Assembly (NCBI GenBank): GCA_016286205.1
Contig: JAEESF010000010.1
Coordinates: forward strand, 35,399 to 99,398
Origin: Colicola sp016286205
GTDB lineage: Bacteria; Bacteroidota; Bacteroidia; Bacteroidales; Paludibacteraceae
Direction of reading: 5' to 3'
Length of the DNA stretch: 64,000 nucleotides
Shown here: positions 26,957 to 35,313 of the stretch, piece after piece
How the letters are laid out: each line of letters opens with the position of its first letter
How positions within the stretch are numbered: the first letter of the stretch is position 1
Notes under the pieces: generated by a model
The model's database searches: none
Told to the model about the DNA's origin: nothing
The model's input: the letters and a program-made list of their open reading frames with translations, nothing else
Translations under genes and position numbers: made by a program

Positions 26957-27865
26957 ATGAATAAAGTAACAGTCATAATGCCGAATTACAACCACGCTCC
27001 GTATCTTAGGGAGCGCTTGGAAAGTATTTTTGCGCAAGATTATCCGAACAAGGAAATTATCCTGTTGGATGATGCTTCTACGGACGATAGTACTGCTATT
27101 CTCCGTGAGTATGCTGAGCGACCGGAAGTGGTGGGCTTGATAGAAAGTGAAAAAAATTCTGGCAATCCGTTCATTCAATGGCAAAAGGGATTGGAACGAG
27201 CCACGGGCGACTATGTTTGGATTGCCGAGAGCGATGACGTGGCAGAACCGACATTGTTGTCGCGATTGGTGGCTGCTCTGGAAAAGAAACAGGCAGTGTT
27301 GGCATTTTGCGGAAGTCAGTGGATTGATGAAAATGGGCAAACTATCAAACGAAGTAGAGACCGCGTGTGGAGAAAAGATTTTGCGATGGATGGCGAGTTG
27401 TTTGTGCGGGATTATCTGCTTGGCTATACCAATATATGCAATGCTTCGGCGGTTTTGTTCCGACGTGATGCGGCGCTACAGATTGACATGGAACAAGTGG
27501 CGCAATTCTCCGCAAGTGGTGATCGCCTGTTCTGGATCAGGATGGCATTGCAAGGACGAGTAGCGTACGTGGCGACCAAACTCAATCGTTTTCGTCAGCA
27601 CACCAACAAAGTATCATCGGGAGCGGAGTCCAAAGGATTGAATATCGTTCAAGACCATGAGATATACCGTTTGATAGCACCGCAGTTGCATCTAACGAGT
27701 CAGGAGAAACGTATCATCTGCGGCTATCACTGGAAAGCTATGCATCGTTCGACTGTTTCTGAAAAAGGGCGCCAAAATGCATTGGCCGCGTGGGGCAGCG
27801 AACCTGAGTTTGGACGATTGTCATTCTTGTTCTATCTTCTCCACCGGGCACAAGAGAAATGTTGA
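26957..27865 (+). CDS. Glycosyltransferase family 2
   Basis: A 302-residue GT-A fold transferase. N-terminal VTVIMPNYNHAPYLRERLES and ILLDDASTDDS are the nucleotide-sugar binding region, and WIAESDDVAEP holds the DxD-type metal site. The extended frame upstream to 26843 lies over the terminator and promoter, so MNKVTVIMPNYN at 26957 is the start. First gene of a six-gene cluster for a surface glycan. Sugar specificity cannot be told. Confidence 0.9.
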   Translation: MNKVTVIMPNYNHAPYLRERLESIFAQDYPNKEIILLDDASTDDSTAILREYAERPEVVGLIESEKNSGNPFIQWQKGLERATGDYVWIAESDDVAEPTLLSRLVAALEKKQAVLAFCGSQWIDENGQTIKRSRDRVWRKDFAMDGELFVRDYLLGYTNICNASAVLFRRDAALQIDMEQVAQFSASGDRLFWIRMALQGRVAYVATKLNRFRQHTNKVSSGAESKGLNIVQDHEIYRLIAPQLHLTSQEKRIICGYHWKAMHRSTVSEKGRQNALAAWGSEPEFGRLSFLFYLLHRAQEKC

Positions 27866-29256
27866 CCTACCTGTTCAATATTGCTTTTGCCATTGTCGCA
27901 ACAGTTTTGTTCCTCAATGCGCCTCTCAAATACGACTACAACTATTGTCTGCTGTTGATGTGTTTGTTCCTGGCGCAGAATGTGCTGTATTTTGCGACCA
28001 ACAAGCGCAAGAATTGGTTGGGATTTGAGCTCTTCTTTGCAATTTCGTTCTTCTTGGTCAATTTCGTCTATCCGGTCTTTTATGTTCCGACACGGCCTTA
28101 CTGGTCGTTCTTTGCTATGCCCTTCTGGGATGACGTGGTTACGCGTTGCGCGGCCTTGGCTTATTTCGGATATGCGTGGTATCTGCTAGGCGCGACTAAG
28201 ATACTTCAACTCAATCGCGAAGAACCGGACGAGCCGACTTTCCAAATCGATCTGAATCAGTATCTCTGGTTCTTCGGTATAACAATTGTCGCTTGGCTAC
28301 TCTTTGTGGTAACAGGTGGCTGGGCGGCTTTGCAGAGCGTGTATGCTAAAGGCGCGAATTTGCGCGATGTGGGTATTTACAGTTATTTTAACAATATTTT
28401 TACTATCGGTTGCTATTTGATGGCGATTTTTCTATTCCGCCTGAAAAAGCAAAAATGGTGGTTCTATCTGTTGGTGCTGTTGGCATTCATTTTCATTCTG
28501 CTATCGACCGGAAGTCGCCAGTTGGCAGTAGGTCTTTCGTTGATACTGATTGCCGGATTTAGCATGTATGTTTACCACCTGAAATGGTGGCATGTGGCAG
28601 CTATTATATTGGGAGGATCGATAGTCTTGTTCCTGGTGATGACCTTGCGTACAGAAGGAATGGATCTAGATGCATGGCAGGCCAAATTGGCACATACCAA
28701 ACTGGAAAATTATTGGGATATCTACGAAGATTTGATCGTAAATGACCTGAATCTGTTTGTGCTGTACGACTACACCTTGCATCACGATCCTACATGGTTC
28801 CAGGGAATGCTATTGGACCTCAGTTCGCCTATTCCGGGGTTGGCGGGACACATAATTGCTACGGCTGATGTGCCTCACGAGATGTTGCATGGTGGAGATT
28901 TGCCTACTTATATTCTGCTAGGCCCGGATGCTGCGTGGGGAACGGGAACAAATATGGTAGGCGAGGCGTATCGTTCGTTTGGGTTGATCGGAACAGCCAT
29001 TGCGATGTTCCTGATTGGCTTGTGGGTGAAAGAGAGTTTCTATCGCGCCAAGAACAATATCTACTGGTATCTGATGTATTTCTTACTGGTGGGTCATGCT
29101 CTGATTTATCCGCGTGCACCGCTTTTGTTCGATCCGCGTTTGGTAACATGGAGTCTGCTGCTATTGCTGATTGTGATAACTATCACACGCCATACTCCGC
29201 AAATCGTAGCGTGGTTGAATACTTTGTGGACGAAAAAGAAGGAGGAATCGGTATGA
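27859..29256 (+). CDS. Oligosaccharide repeat-unit polymerase, Wzy-like
   Basis: A 465-residue membrane protein with about 11-12 hydrophobic helices and a long loop in the second half (about 265-355, TLRTEGMDLDAW to LGPDAAWGTG). That layout fits O-antigen/capsule repeat-unit polymerases, which join lipid-linked repeat units at the periplasmic face. It overlaps the preceding transferase by 7 bases and the next one by 4 (ATGA). Family assignment is by topology and context because Wzy proteins share little sequence. Confidence 0.8.
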   Translation: MLTYLFNIAFAIVATVLFLNAPLKYDYNYCLLLMCLFLAQNVLYFATNKRKNWLGFELFFAISFFLVNFVYPVFYVPTRPYWSFFAMPFWDDVVTRCAALAYFGYAWYLLGATKILQLNREEPDEPTFQIDLNQYLWFFGITIVAWLLFVVTGGWAALQSVYAKGANLRDVGIYSYFNNIFTIGCYLMAIFLFRLKKQKWWFYLLVLLAFIFILLSTGSRQLAVGLSLILIAGFSMYVYHLKWWHVAAIILGGSIVLFLVMTLRTEGMDLDAWQAKLAHTKLENYWDIYEDLIVNDLNLFVLYDYTLHHDPTWFQGMLLDLSSPIPGLAGHIIATADVPHEMLHGGDLPTYILLGPDAAWGTGTNMVGEAYRSFGLIGTAIAMFLIGLWVKESFYRAKNNIYWYLMYFLLVGHALIYPRAPLLFDPRLVTWSLLLLLIVITITRHTPQIVAWLNTLWTKKKEESV

Positions 29257-30398
29257 AAATTCTCTATTGCATTCCTCATCTCTATAATGCCGGAGGCATG
29301 GAGCGCGTGTTGACGCAGAAAGTAAACTGGCAGGCTGCTCATACGGAGCATACCTTTACTATACTGACTACAGAAAATACGCCGAAAGGTTTGTCGCAGA
29401 CCTATTTCCAGCTGAGCGAGAAAGTAGATGTGGTTGCGCTCAATATTGACTTTAACGCTGATTATAACAAGCCGCTTTTCTCCAAATGGATCGGCCATAT
29501 GCGTAGAATGCGGCAATACAAAAAGGCGTTGACGCAATTTATTCTGATTAATCAGATTGATTTGTGCATCTCTCTGGGAGGCAAAGAAATAGCATTTTTG
29601 TATACGCTTCCTTGCCGTACGATGGCAGAAATGCATTTTGCTAAGGATCAGCGTCGGCAATTGCTGGAAACAAATCATAAGAATTGGTTTTGGACTTGTT
29701 TAGGCAATATCCGAACGAGCCAATTGGTGCGTGCGGTCAAACCGTTGGAGAAACTGATTGTCTTGACAGAAAAGGATAAAACCGATTGGCAGTCATCCGG
29801 TTACAATAATGTGATAGTGATTCCTAATCCATGCAGTCTGGATGGGCAGAAAGTTTCGATGGAATCGAAGAAATCGAAGGTTGTGTTGGCTGTGGGACGT
29901 TTGCATGAGCAGAAAGGCTTTGACCTTCTTTTGCAGGCATGGCAACCCATAGAGAAGAAACATGCAGATTGGTCGTTACGCATAGTCGGAGAAGGCCCTC
30001 AACGCCATGCGTTAGAGAAACAGATTGCGGATTTTGCTCTGCGGCGCGTTGAGTTGGTCGGTCAAACCAGTGATGTGGTTGAGCAATATTCATCCGCCTC
30101 GCTGTATGTTCTTTCCTCTCGCTATGAGGGATTACCGTTAGCACTGATTGAGGCTATGTGGATGGGGCTGCCATGTATAGCTTTTGATTGTTTGCAAGGT
30201 CCGGCAGAACTTCTCGCCAACGGAAGAGGTTGGCTTGTCGCAAACGGAGATGTCAGAGCTCTTGGTCAGCGGATAGAATATGCGATAAAGCATCAAGATG
30301 AGGCGGCAGAGTTGGCGCAAAAAGCACAAGCCTTTGCGCAGCAGACATACAGTGAATCGGCTATTATGCCACAATGGGTTCAACTGATTGAATCATGA
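29253..30398 (+). CDS. Glycosyltransferase family 4
   Basis: A 381-residue GT-B transferase. The start at 29253 (MKILYCIPHLYNAGGMERVL) overlaps the polymerase stop; a longer frame upstream is only a shadow. N-terminal acceptor-side YNAGGMERVL and donor-side VLAVGRLHEQKGFDLLLQAW plus SRYEGLPLALIEAMWMGLP (E-x7-E nucleotide-sugar motif) are standard GT4 features. It ends with an ATGA overlap to the next gene. It adds one sugar to the lipid-linked unit; which one is unknown. Confidence 0.92.
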   Translation: MKILYCIPHLYNAGGMERVLTQKVNWQAAHTEHTFTILTTENTPKGLSQTYFQLSEKVDVVALNIDFNADYNKPLFSKWIGHMRRMRQYKKALTQFILINQIDLCISLGGKEIAFLYTLPCRTMAEMHFAKDQRRQLLETNHKNWFWTCLGNIRTSQLVRAVKPLEKLIVLTEKDKTDWQSSGYNNVIVIPNPCSLDGQKVSMESKKSKVVLAVGRLHEQKGFDLLLQAWQPIEKKHADWSLRIVGEGPQRHALEKQIADFALRRVELVGQTSDVVEQYSSASLYVLSSRYEGLPLALIEAMWMGLPCIAFDCLQGPAELLANGRGWLVANGDVRALGQRIEYAIKHQDEAAELAQKAQAFAQQTYSESAIMPQWVQLIES

Positions 30399-31339
30399 AA
30401 GTAATATACGATAATATCATATATTCTCTACAACGCTTCGGAGGCATATCCGTTGTGTGGAATGAACTCTTGTCAAGGGCGAAGAAGGATGGGGATCTTT
30501 CTCTGGAAATCCTAGACTATACACAAGGTAAAGAGTTGCGTTTCATGGAACGATATCGTGTGCCTGATTTCCGTGTAACAGGACCGGCCATTTTTCATTC
30601 CTCTTACTTCCGGATTTTGCCGCAAGCAGGTGTGTACAATGTGACGACCGTTCATGATTTGACTTATCATTTCTATCGTCATGGTCTGGCAAAAAAAGTG
30701 CATCTCTGGGAAGAGGAACGGGCGTTGAGAAATAGTGAGGCGGTGATATGCGTGAGTGAGAATACCAAGCGAGACTTATTGCATTTCTATCCGTGGGTAA
30801 AAGAGGCGAAAATCCATGTCGTATATAATGGCGTAGGGAACGAATTTTATCCGATGGAATCGGTAGAAAAGAAAGGTTATTTGCTCTTTATCGGAAATAG
30901 TCAGGTTGCATATAAGCGCTTTGATGTGGCGCAAGAAGTAGCGCGACAAACGGGGTTGGAATTAAGAATAGCCGCCAACGTGAGTCGCGAACAATTGAAT
31001 ACGATGTATAATGAGGCATTATGCCTATTGTACCCATCGGACTATGAGGGATTTGGGATACCTATTTTAGAAGCGCAGAAAGCCGGTTGCCCGGTTATAG
31101 CGCAAACCACATCTTCTATCCCCGAAGTGATAGGAGAGGGTGGATTTGTGGTAGCCCATGACACGACAGCGCGTATGGCAGAAGCTATGGCCGACAAAGT
31201 GCGGCAACTTCTGTCTCAACCTACCCAAACCATCATAGAGAAGGGAATGGAAAATGCTAAGCGTTTCTCTTGGGACAAGACCTACGCACAAACGAAACAA
31301 GTATATGAAAATATCTATTATAACCATAACATTCAATAG
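30395..31339 (+). CDS. Glycosyltransferase family 4, short form
   Basis: A 314-residue GT4 enzyme of the mannosyltransferase-like type: FGGISVVWNELL near the start, TTVHDLTYHFY, AVICVSENTKRDLL, then LLFIGNSQVAYKRFDVAQEV and PSDYEGFGIPILEAQKAGCP for the donor site. The N-terminal domain is compact, which explains the short length. It overlaps its neighbours by 4 bases upstream and 35 bases downstream. Confidence 0.9.
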   Translation: MKVIYDNIIYSLQRFGGISVVWNELLSRAKKDGDLSLEILDYTQGKELRFMERYRVPDFRVTGPAIFHSSYFRILPQAGVYNVTTVHDLTYHFYRHGLAKKVHLWEEERALRNSEAVICVSENTKRDLLHFYPWVKEAKIHVVYNGVGNEFYPMESVEKKGYLLFIGNSQVAYKRFDVAQEVARQTGLELRIAANVSREQLNTMYNEALCLLYPSDYEGFGIPILEAQKAGCPVIAQTTSSIPEVIGEGGFVVAHDTTARMAEAMADKVRQLLSQPTQTIIEKGMENAKRFSWDKTYAQTKQVYENIYYNHNIQ

Positions 31340-32045
31340 CGCGAAGACTTTGCAACGCACATTGGATAGTGTGCAGAATCAAACGTATGCCGATATTGAG
31401 CATATTCTGGTAGATGGCGCTTCTTCGGATGGCACTCGCGAGATGATTCAGGCATACGCCAAGAAGCGTGATAATGTGCGGTGGATATCCGAACTCGATG
31501 AGGGAATCTACAATGCACTGAACAAAGGAATTCGCATGGCGACGGGGGATGTGATAGGTTTTCTGCATTCAGATGATGTGCTGAATTCTTCCGATTCTAT
31601 CGAACATATTGCGTCTGCTTTTTCCGACAAGAAGGTAGATGTGGTGTATGGCGATTTGCAGTATTGCCGTGGAGAGAAAGTGACTCGTAAATGGATTAGC
31701 AATGCTTATCGTCCATGCAGCCTGAAATACGGATGGATGCCACCACATCCGACAGTTTATTGTCGCCGTAAGGTGTATGATGAGGTTGGCCTGTACGATG
31801 AGTGGTTTCGTATCTCGTCCGATTACGATATGATGCTTCGCATCTTCATGGCAGGGTATCGTTCGTGTTATTTGCCCGAAGTGCTAGTTTGTATGGCCAC
31901 GGGTGGTGCGAGCAACAAAGATACTCGTGCACGCTTGTCCAAGACACAAGAAGACTATATCGTTTTGAAGAAAAATCATGTGGGTGCGGGCTATCTGACG
32001 GTGGCTTGCAAGCAACTTCGTAAAATTCGTCAGTTTCTTCGCTAA
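31305..32045 (+). CDS. Glycosyltransferase family 2, WcaA-like
   Basis: A 246-residue transferase. MKISIITITFNSAKTLQRTL and HILVDGASSDGTREM form the nucleotide-binding start, FLHSDDVLNSSD holds the metal motif, and ISSDYDMMLRIFMAGY the acceptor/catalytic region. The start at 31305 lies 35 bases inside the previous gene; a TTG start further upstream adds residues outside the fold and is unlikely. Part of the same surface-glycan cluster. Confidence 0.9.
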   Translation: MKISIITITFNSAKTLQRTLDSVQNQTYADIEHILVDGASSDGTREMIQAYAKKRDNVRWISELDEGIYNALNKGIRMATGDVIGFLHSDDVLNSSDSIEHIASAFSDKKVDVVYGDLQYCRGEKVTRKWISNAYRPCSLKYGWMPPHPTVYCRRKVYDEVGLYDEWFRISSDYDMMLRIFMAGYRSCYLPEVLVCMATGGASNKDTRARLSKTQEDYIVLKKNHVGAGYLTVACKQLRKIRQFLR

Positions 32046-32843
32046 ATGCTCAATATCTCAATAGTTCTATATCATCCGAATTGGGAGCAAGAGGTTATTC
32101 CTCTTGTGGAGAAACTATTGCGTATCAAACATCTGCGCAAGATGTATCTGCTAGACAATAGCGAAGAACGGAAATCGGATGTTAAAGCGCAATTGCCAAG
32201 TTCGAAGGTTCGCTATATGTTTATGGGCGCGAACCTGGGATATGGCAAAGCGCATAATGTGGCATTGCGCGAGAGCGCATGGGCACAAACGGAATTGCAT
32301 TTGGTCATGAATAGCGATGTGCAAGTTCGGGCTGAAGATATAGACGCTATGCATGATTGGATGATCGCCAATTTGCAAGTAGGCCTACTGATGCCGCGTG
32401 TATTGAATCCGGATGGCACACAGCAGTATCTGGCAAAACGATTGCCGACTCCGCTGGATGTGTTTGGCCGCAGGTTTCTTCCGAAACGCTTGATGGAACG
32501 CCGCAATAAACGCTACGAATTGCGTGACAAAGATCTGACGCGACCAATCAATGCTCCGTATCTGAGTGGCTGCTTTATGCTGCTGCGAACGACTGCAGCT
32601 GTCGAGGCGGGAATTTTTGATGAGCGCTACTTCATGTATCCGGAAGATATCGACCTAACCCGCTCGATCCATCGTAATTATCTAACTCTCTATTATCCGG
32701 AGTGGTCGATTGTACATACGCACGCCCAAGATTCCTATAAAAACAAACACATGCTCTGGATTCATATCCAAAACATGTGCCGTTATTTCAACAAATGGGG
32801 TTGGTTCTTCGATCGAGAGAGAAGAGAATTCAATCGCCTCTAA
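32046..32843 (+). CDS. Glycosyltransferase family 2, rhamnosyltransferase-like
   Basis: A 265-residue transferase starting directly after the previous stop codon. It shows LNISIVLYHPNWEQEV, LLDNSEERK, GANLGYGKAHNVAL, the DxD-like MNSDVQV, and YLSGCFMLLRTTA with FMYPEDIDLTRSIHR, a pattern typical of WbbL-type rhamnosyltransferases. Last gene of the cluster; it ends 10 bases from the convergent exchanger gene. No flippase, chain-length regulator or sugar-nucleotide genes are seen nearby. Confidence 0.88.
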   Translation: MLNISIVLYHPNWEQEVIPLVEKLLRIKHLRKMYLLDNSEERKSDVKAQLPSSKVRYMFMGANLGYGKAHNVALRESAWAQTELHLVMNSDVQVRAEDIDAMHDWMIANLQVGLLMPRVLNPDGTQQYLAKRLPTPLDVFGRRFLPKRLMERRNKRYELRDKDLTRPINAPYLSGCFMLLRTTAAVEAGIFDERYFMYPEDIDLTRSIHRNYLTLYYPEWSIVHTHAQDSYKNKHMLWIHIQNMCRYFNKWGWFFDRERREFNRL

Positions 32844-32853
32844 TCCAGTTTCT

Positions 32854-33849
32854 TTATACCGAAATCAATCGATACGTGAGATATCCCGCGTAGACGATGA
32901 GTAACAAGGCGCCTGCCCAGCGTTGTATTTTACGTTCGTGGTTGATCTTGATGGCCAGCCATACAATGATACTGCCCAGAGCCACCATACAAGCATCTAG
33001 TTCGATTCCTTCGTAAACGGGTAGCGGACGAACTATTGCACTGGTTCCGAGTACGAAGAACACATTGAAGATGTTGCTGCCGAAAACGTTGCCGATAGCA
33101 ATATCTGAGTTGTGCTTAGCGGCAGCAATAACTGAGGTGGCCAATTCGGGAAGAGAGGTTCCCAATGCCACAATCGTTAGACCGATGATAGCTTCTGAAA
33201 CTCCGCAACGAACCGCAATATCCACGGCACTCTTGACGATGAGTTCTCCTCCTACGATTAGTCCGATGAAACCGAGAAGAATGAGCAATATGGCTTTCCA
33301 TACGGCCATGGGTTTTACGGTTTCTGCTTGTGCATCTTCCGGATGGTCCTTAGCATGACGAAAAGTGTTGTAAAGGAAATACCCGAAAAGCAACAATAGG
33401 GTAACACCTCCAATACGGTCGATGCCGCGTTCGCTTGCACCGAAAGGATGGTTTACGACAACAAAGAGCAGCACCAAAATACCTGCGATGATCGACAGAG
33501 GTATATCGAAATCGCGGCTGCGTTTGCGCGAAACAATAGGATAGACTAGCGCGGTAAGACCCAGAATGACAAAGGTGTTGATGATGTTCGAGCCAAGGAT
33601 ATTGGTAATAGCTAAATCGGTTGTGCCTTCTGCTACAGAAACCATGTTGACCACAAACTCCGGCATCGAAGTGCCAAAGGCTACCACGGTCAAACCAATG
33701 ACGAGGTCGGAGATGCCAAAACGTTTGGCAATGGCCGAAGCACCATCTACCAGCCAGTCGGCTCCCTTAACCAACGCAACGAATCCAACGATAATGAACA
33801 TTATCGCCACCCAGATGCCATATGCTAACAGGTTTTGAATTAACTCCAT
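32854..33849 (-). CDS. Calcium/sodium antiporter, CaCA family (YrbG-like)
   Basis: A 331-residue membrane protein with two inverted halves of about five helices each, typical of the CaCA superfamily. The alpha-repeat motifs are visible: LTVVAFGTSMPEFVVN (first half) and LTIVALGTSLPELATS (second half), each with the ion-binding Glu, together with NILGSNIINTFVILG and NVFGSNIFNVFFVLG. It exchanges Na+ (or H+) for Ca2+ across the inner membrane. Its ATG is 2 bases after the ychF stop, so it follows ychF in one transcript. Confidence 0.94.
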   Translation of the reverse strand: MELIQNLLAYGIWVAIMFIIVGFVALVKGADWLVDGASAIAKRFGISDLVIGLTVVAFGTSMPEFVVNMVSVAEGTTDLAITNILGSNIINTFVILGLTALVYPIVSRKRSRDFDIPLSIIAGILVLLFVVVNHPFGASERGIDRIGGVTLLLLFGYFLYNTFRHAKDHPEDAQAETVKPMAVWKAILLILLGFIGLIVGGELIVKSAVDIAVRCGVSEAIIGLTIVALGTSLPELATSVIAAAKHNSDIAIGNVFGSNIFNVFFVLGTSAIVRPLPVYEGIELDACMVALGSIIVWLAIKINHERKIQRWAGALLLIVYAGYLTYRLISV

Positions 33850-33851
33850 CT

Positions 33852-34958
33852 TTATACATTAAATAGAAAGTGCATAATATCTCCATCTTGCACCAGATAG
33901 TCTTTCCCTTCGGTTGACAATTTGCCCGCTGCGCGACATTGTGCTTCGCCGCCAAGCGTGATGAAATCGTCGTATTTGATTACTTCTGCGCGGATGAATC
34001 CTTTCTCGAAATCGGTGTGAATCACTCCTGCGCATTGCGGAGCTTTGGCGCCGGCTTTGAATGTCCAGGCACGCACCTCGTCGCTTCCGGCAGTCAGGAA
34101 TGTGCGGAGGTTCAATAGCGCATAAGCGGCTTTGATCAGTCGGTTAACGCCTGATTCTTGCAAGCCAATTTCTTCCAAGAACATTTGGCGCTCTTCGTAG
34201 GTTTCCAGTTCGGCTATTTCACTTTCGATTTTAGCAGCCAGTACCAGAACTTGTGCATCTTCGTCTTTGACTGCTTCTTTTACCTGATCCACATACGCAT
34301 TGCCTGTAACCGCGGCTGCTTCATCCACGTTGCAAACGTACATCACGGGCTTGTTGGTCAGTAGGAACAAATCGCGTGCGGCAGCCTCTTGGTCTTTGTT
34401 GTCCAGTTCTACGGTGCGAGCATTCTTGCCTTGCGACAACGCTTCGCGATACTTAACCAGCACTTCCAGTTGCAGTTTGGCTTGTTTGTCTCCACCGGCT
34501 TTAGCTGCTTTCTCACATTTCTGGATGCGACTTTCTACAGTCTCCAGATCCTTGAGTTGCAACTCAGCATCAATAATCTCTTTGTCGCGTACGGGATTGA
34601 CGGAACCATCTACGTGAACCACGTTTTCGTCATCGAAACAACGAAGCACATGAATGATAGCATCCGTTTCACGGATGTTGGCCAGGAACTTATTTCCCAA
34701 TCCTTCGCCTTTGCTAGCGCCTTTGACCAAACCCGCAATATCCACGATTTCAACGGTAGTAGGAATCACACCGCGCTCGGGTTTGCAGATTTCACCGAGT
34801 TTGATCAGTCGCTCGTCCGGCACCGTGATAACTCCCACATTTGGCTCGATGGTGCAGAATGGGAAATTGGCACTTTGTGCCTTGGCGTTGCTCAAACAGT
34901 TAAACAGGGTACTCTTGCCTACATTAGGCAAACCCACTATTCCACATTGTAATGACAT
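33852..34958 (-). CDS. ychF: Redox-regulated ATPase/GTPase YchF
   Basis: A 368-residue Obg-like P-loop protein. The Walker A is GLPNVGKSTLFN, followed by G2/G3 DIAGLVKGASKGEGLGNKF and, in place of the GTPase NKxD, the ATP-favouring NVDE (YVCNVDEAAA). The C-terminal TGS domain is GVIHTDFEKGFIRAEV and YLVQDGDIMHF. YchF binds ribosomes and responds to oxidative stress in other bacteria. It leads a two-gene unit with the Na+/Ca2+ exchanger. Confidence 0.97.
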   Translation of the reverse strand: MSLQCGIVGLPNVGKSTLFNCLSNAKAQSANFPFCTIEPNVGVITVPDERLIKLGEICKPERGVIPTTVEIVDIAGLVKGASKGEGLGNKFLANIRETDAIIHVLRCFDDENVVHVDGSVNPVRDKEIIDAELQLKDLETVESRIQKCEKAAKAGGDKQAKLQLEVLVKYREALSQGKNARTVELDNKDQEAAARDLFLLTNKPVMYVCNVDEAAAVTGNAYVDQVKEAVKDEDAQVLVLAAKIESEIAELETYEERQMFLEEIGLQESGVNRLIKAAYALLNLRTFLTAGSDEVRAWTFKAGAKAPQCAGVIHTDFEKGFIRAEVIKYDDFITLGGEAQCRAAGKLSTEGKDYLVQDGDIMHFLFNV

Positions 34959-35004
34959 AAGTCTATTTGCGTTTTTTGTTAATTATTCGGAACTTTTGCG
35001 GCCG

Positions 35005-35036
35005 CAAAAGTACTGCTTTTTTTTGACATATGCAAA
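35005..35036 (-). promoter_or_regulatory. Promoter of ychF
   Basis: Minus strand TTTG (35033-35036), 20 nt, TACTTTTG (35005-35012). The -7 box is one arm of a perfect 20-bp palindrome ACTTTTGCGGCCGCAAAAGT (34992-35011). Confidence 0.83.
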
Positions 35037-35040
35037 TTAA

Positions 35041-35156
35041 AAATTCAAAATCACGGGGTAATATACATAGTATATTATAGGTATTGGTAGGATACGGTAT
35101 TGTCTCGTGATTGTCTCGGTAATGTCTCGATAAAGTCTCGTCTTTGTCTCGTCAAC
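35041..35156 (+). repeat. Structured intergenic repeat, copy C, with five 11-nt GTCTCG units
   Basis: AATCACG (35049-35055), inner pair TAATATAC (35059-35066) / GTATATTA (35070-35077) with ATA loop, then GTCTCG at 35102, 35113, 35124, 35135 and 35146, exactly 11 nt apart with different 5-nt spacers. This is the longest array of the family. The 355-bp gap between ychF and uxaB holds this element, two divergent promoters and no gene. Confidence 0.88.
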
Positions 35157-35221
35157 AAATCGACCACACTTTGATAATGGTGGATAAAAATGCATAAAAA
35201 ATGACGGAAAAAGTGCATAGG

Positions 35222-35253
35222 CTTGTGTATGTCGATAAAAAATAGTATCTTTG
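35222..35253 (+). promoter_or_regulatory. Promoter of uxaB-uxaA-comF
   Basis: CTTG (35222-35225), 20 nt, TATCTTTG (35246-35253). The start region is ATCTTTGC-AGC-GCAAAGAT, again an inverted copy of the -7 box. No operator for a uronate repressor could be recognised. Confidence 0.78.
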
Positions 35254-35313
35254 CAGCGCAAAGATGTGTGCAACGACAAAAACAAAAGTTTAACATATAA
35301 ATATCTAATCATT

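Noticed and set aside
35102..35151. CRISPR array
   Set aside because: Units are 6 nt with 5-nt spacers, far shorter than CRISPR repeats and spacers, and no cas genes are present.
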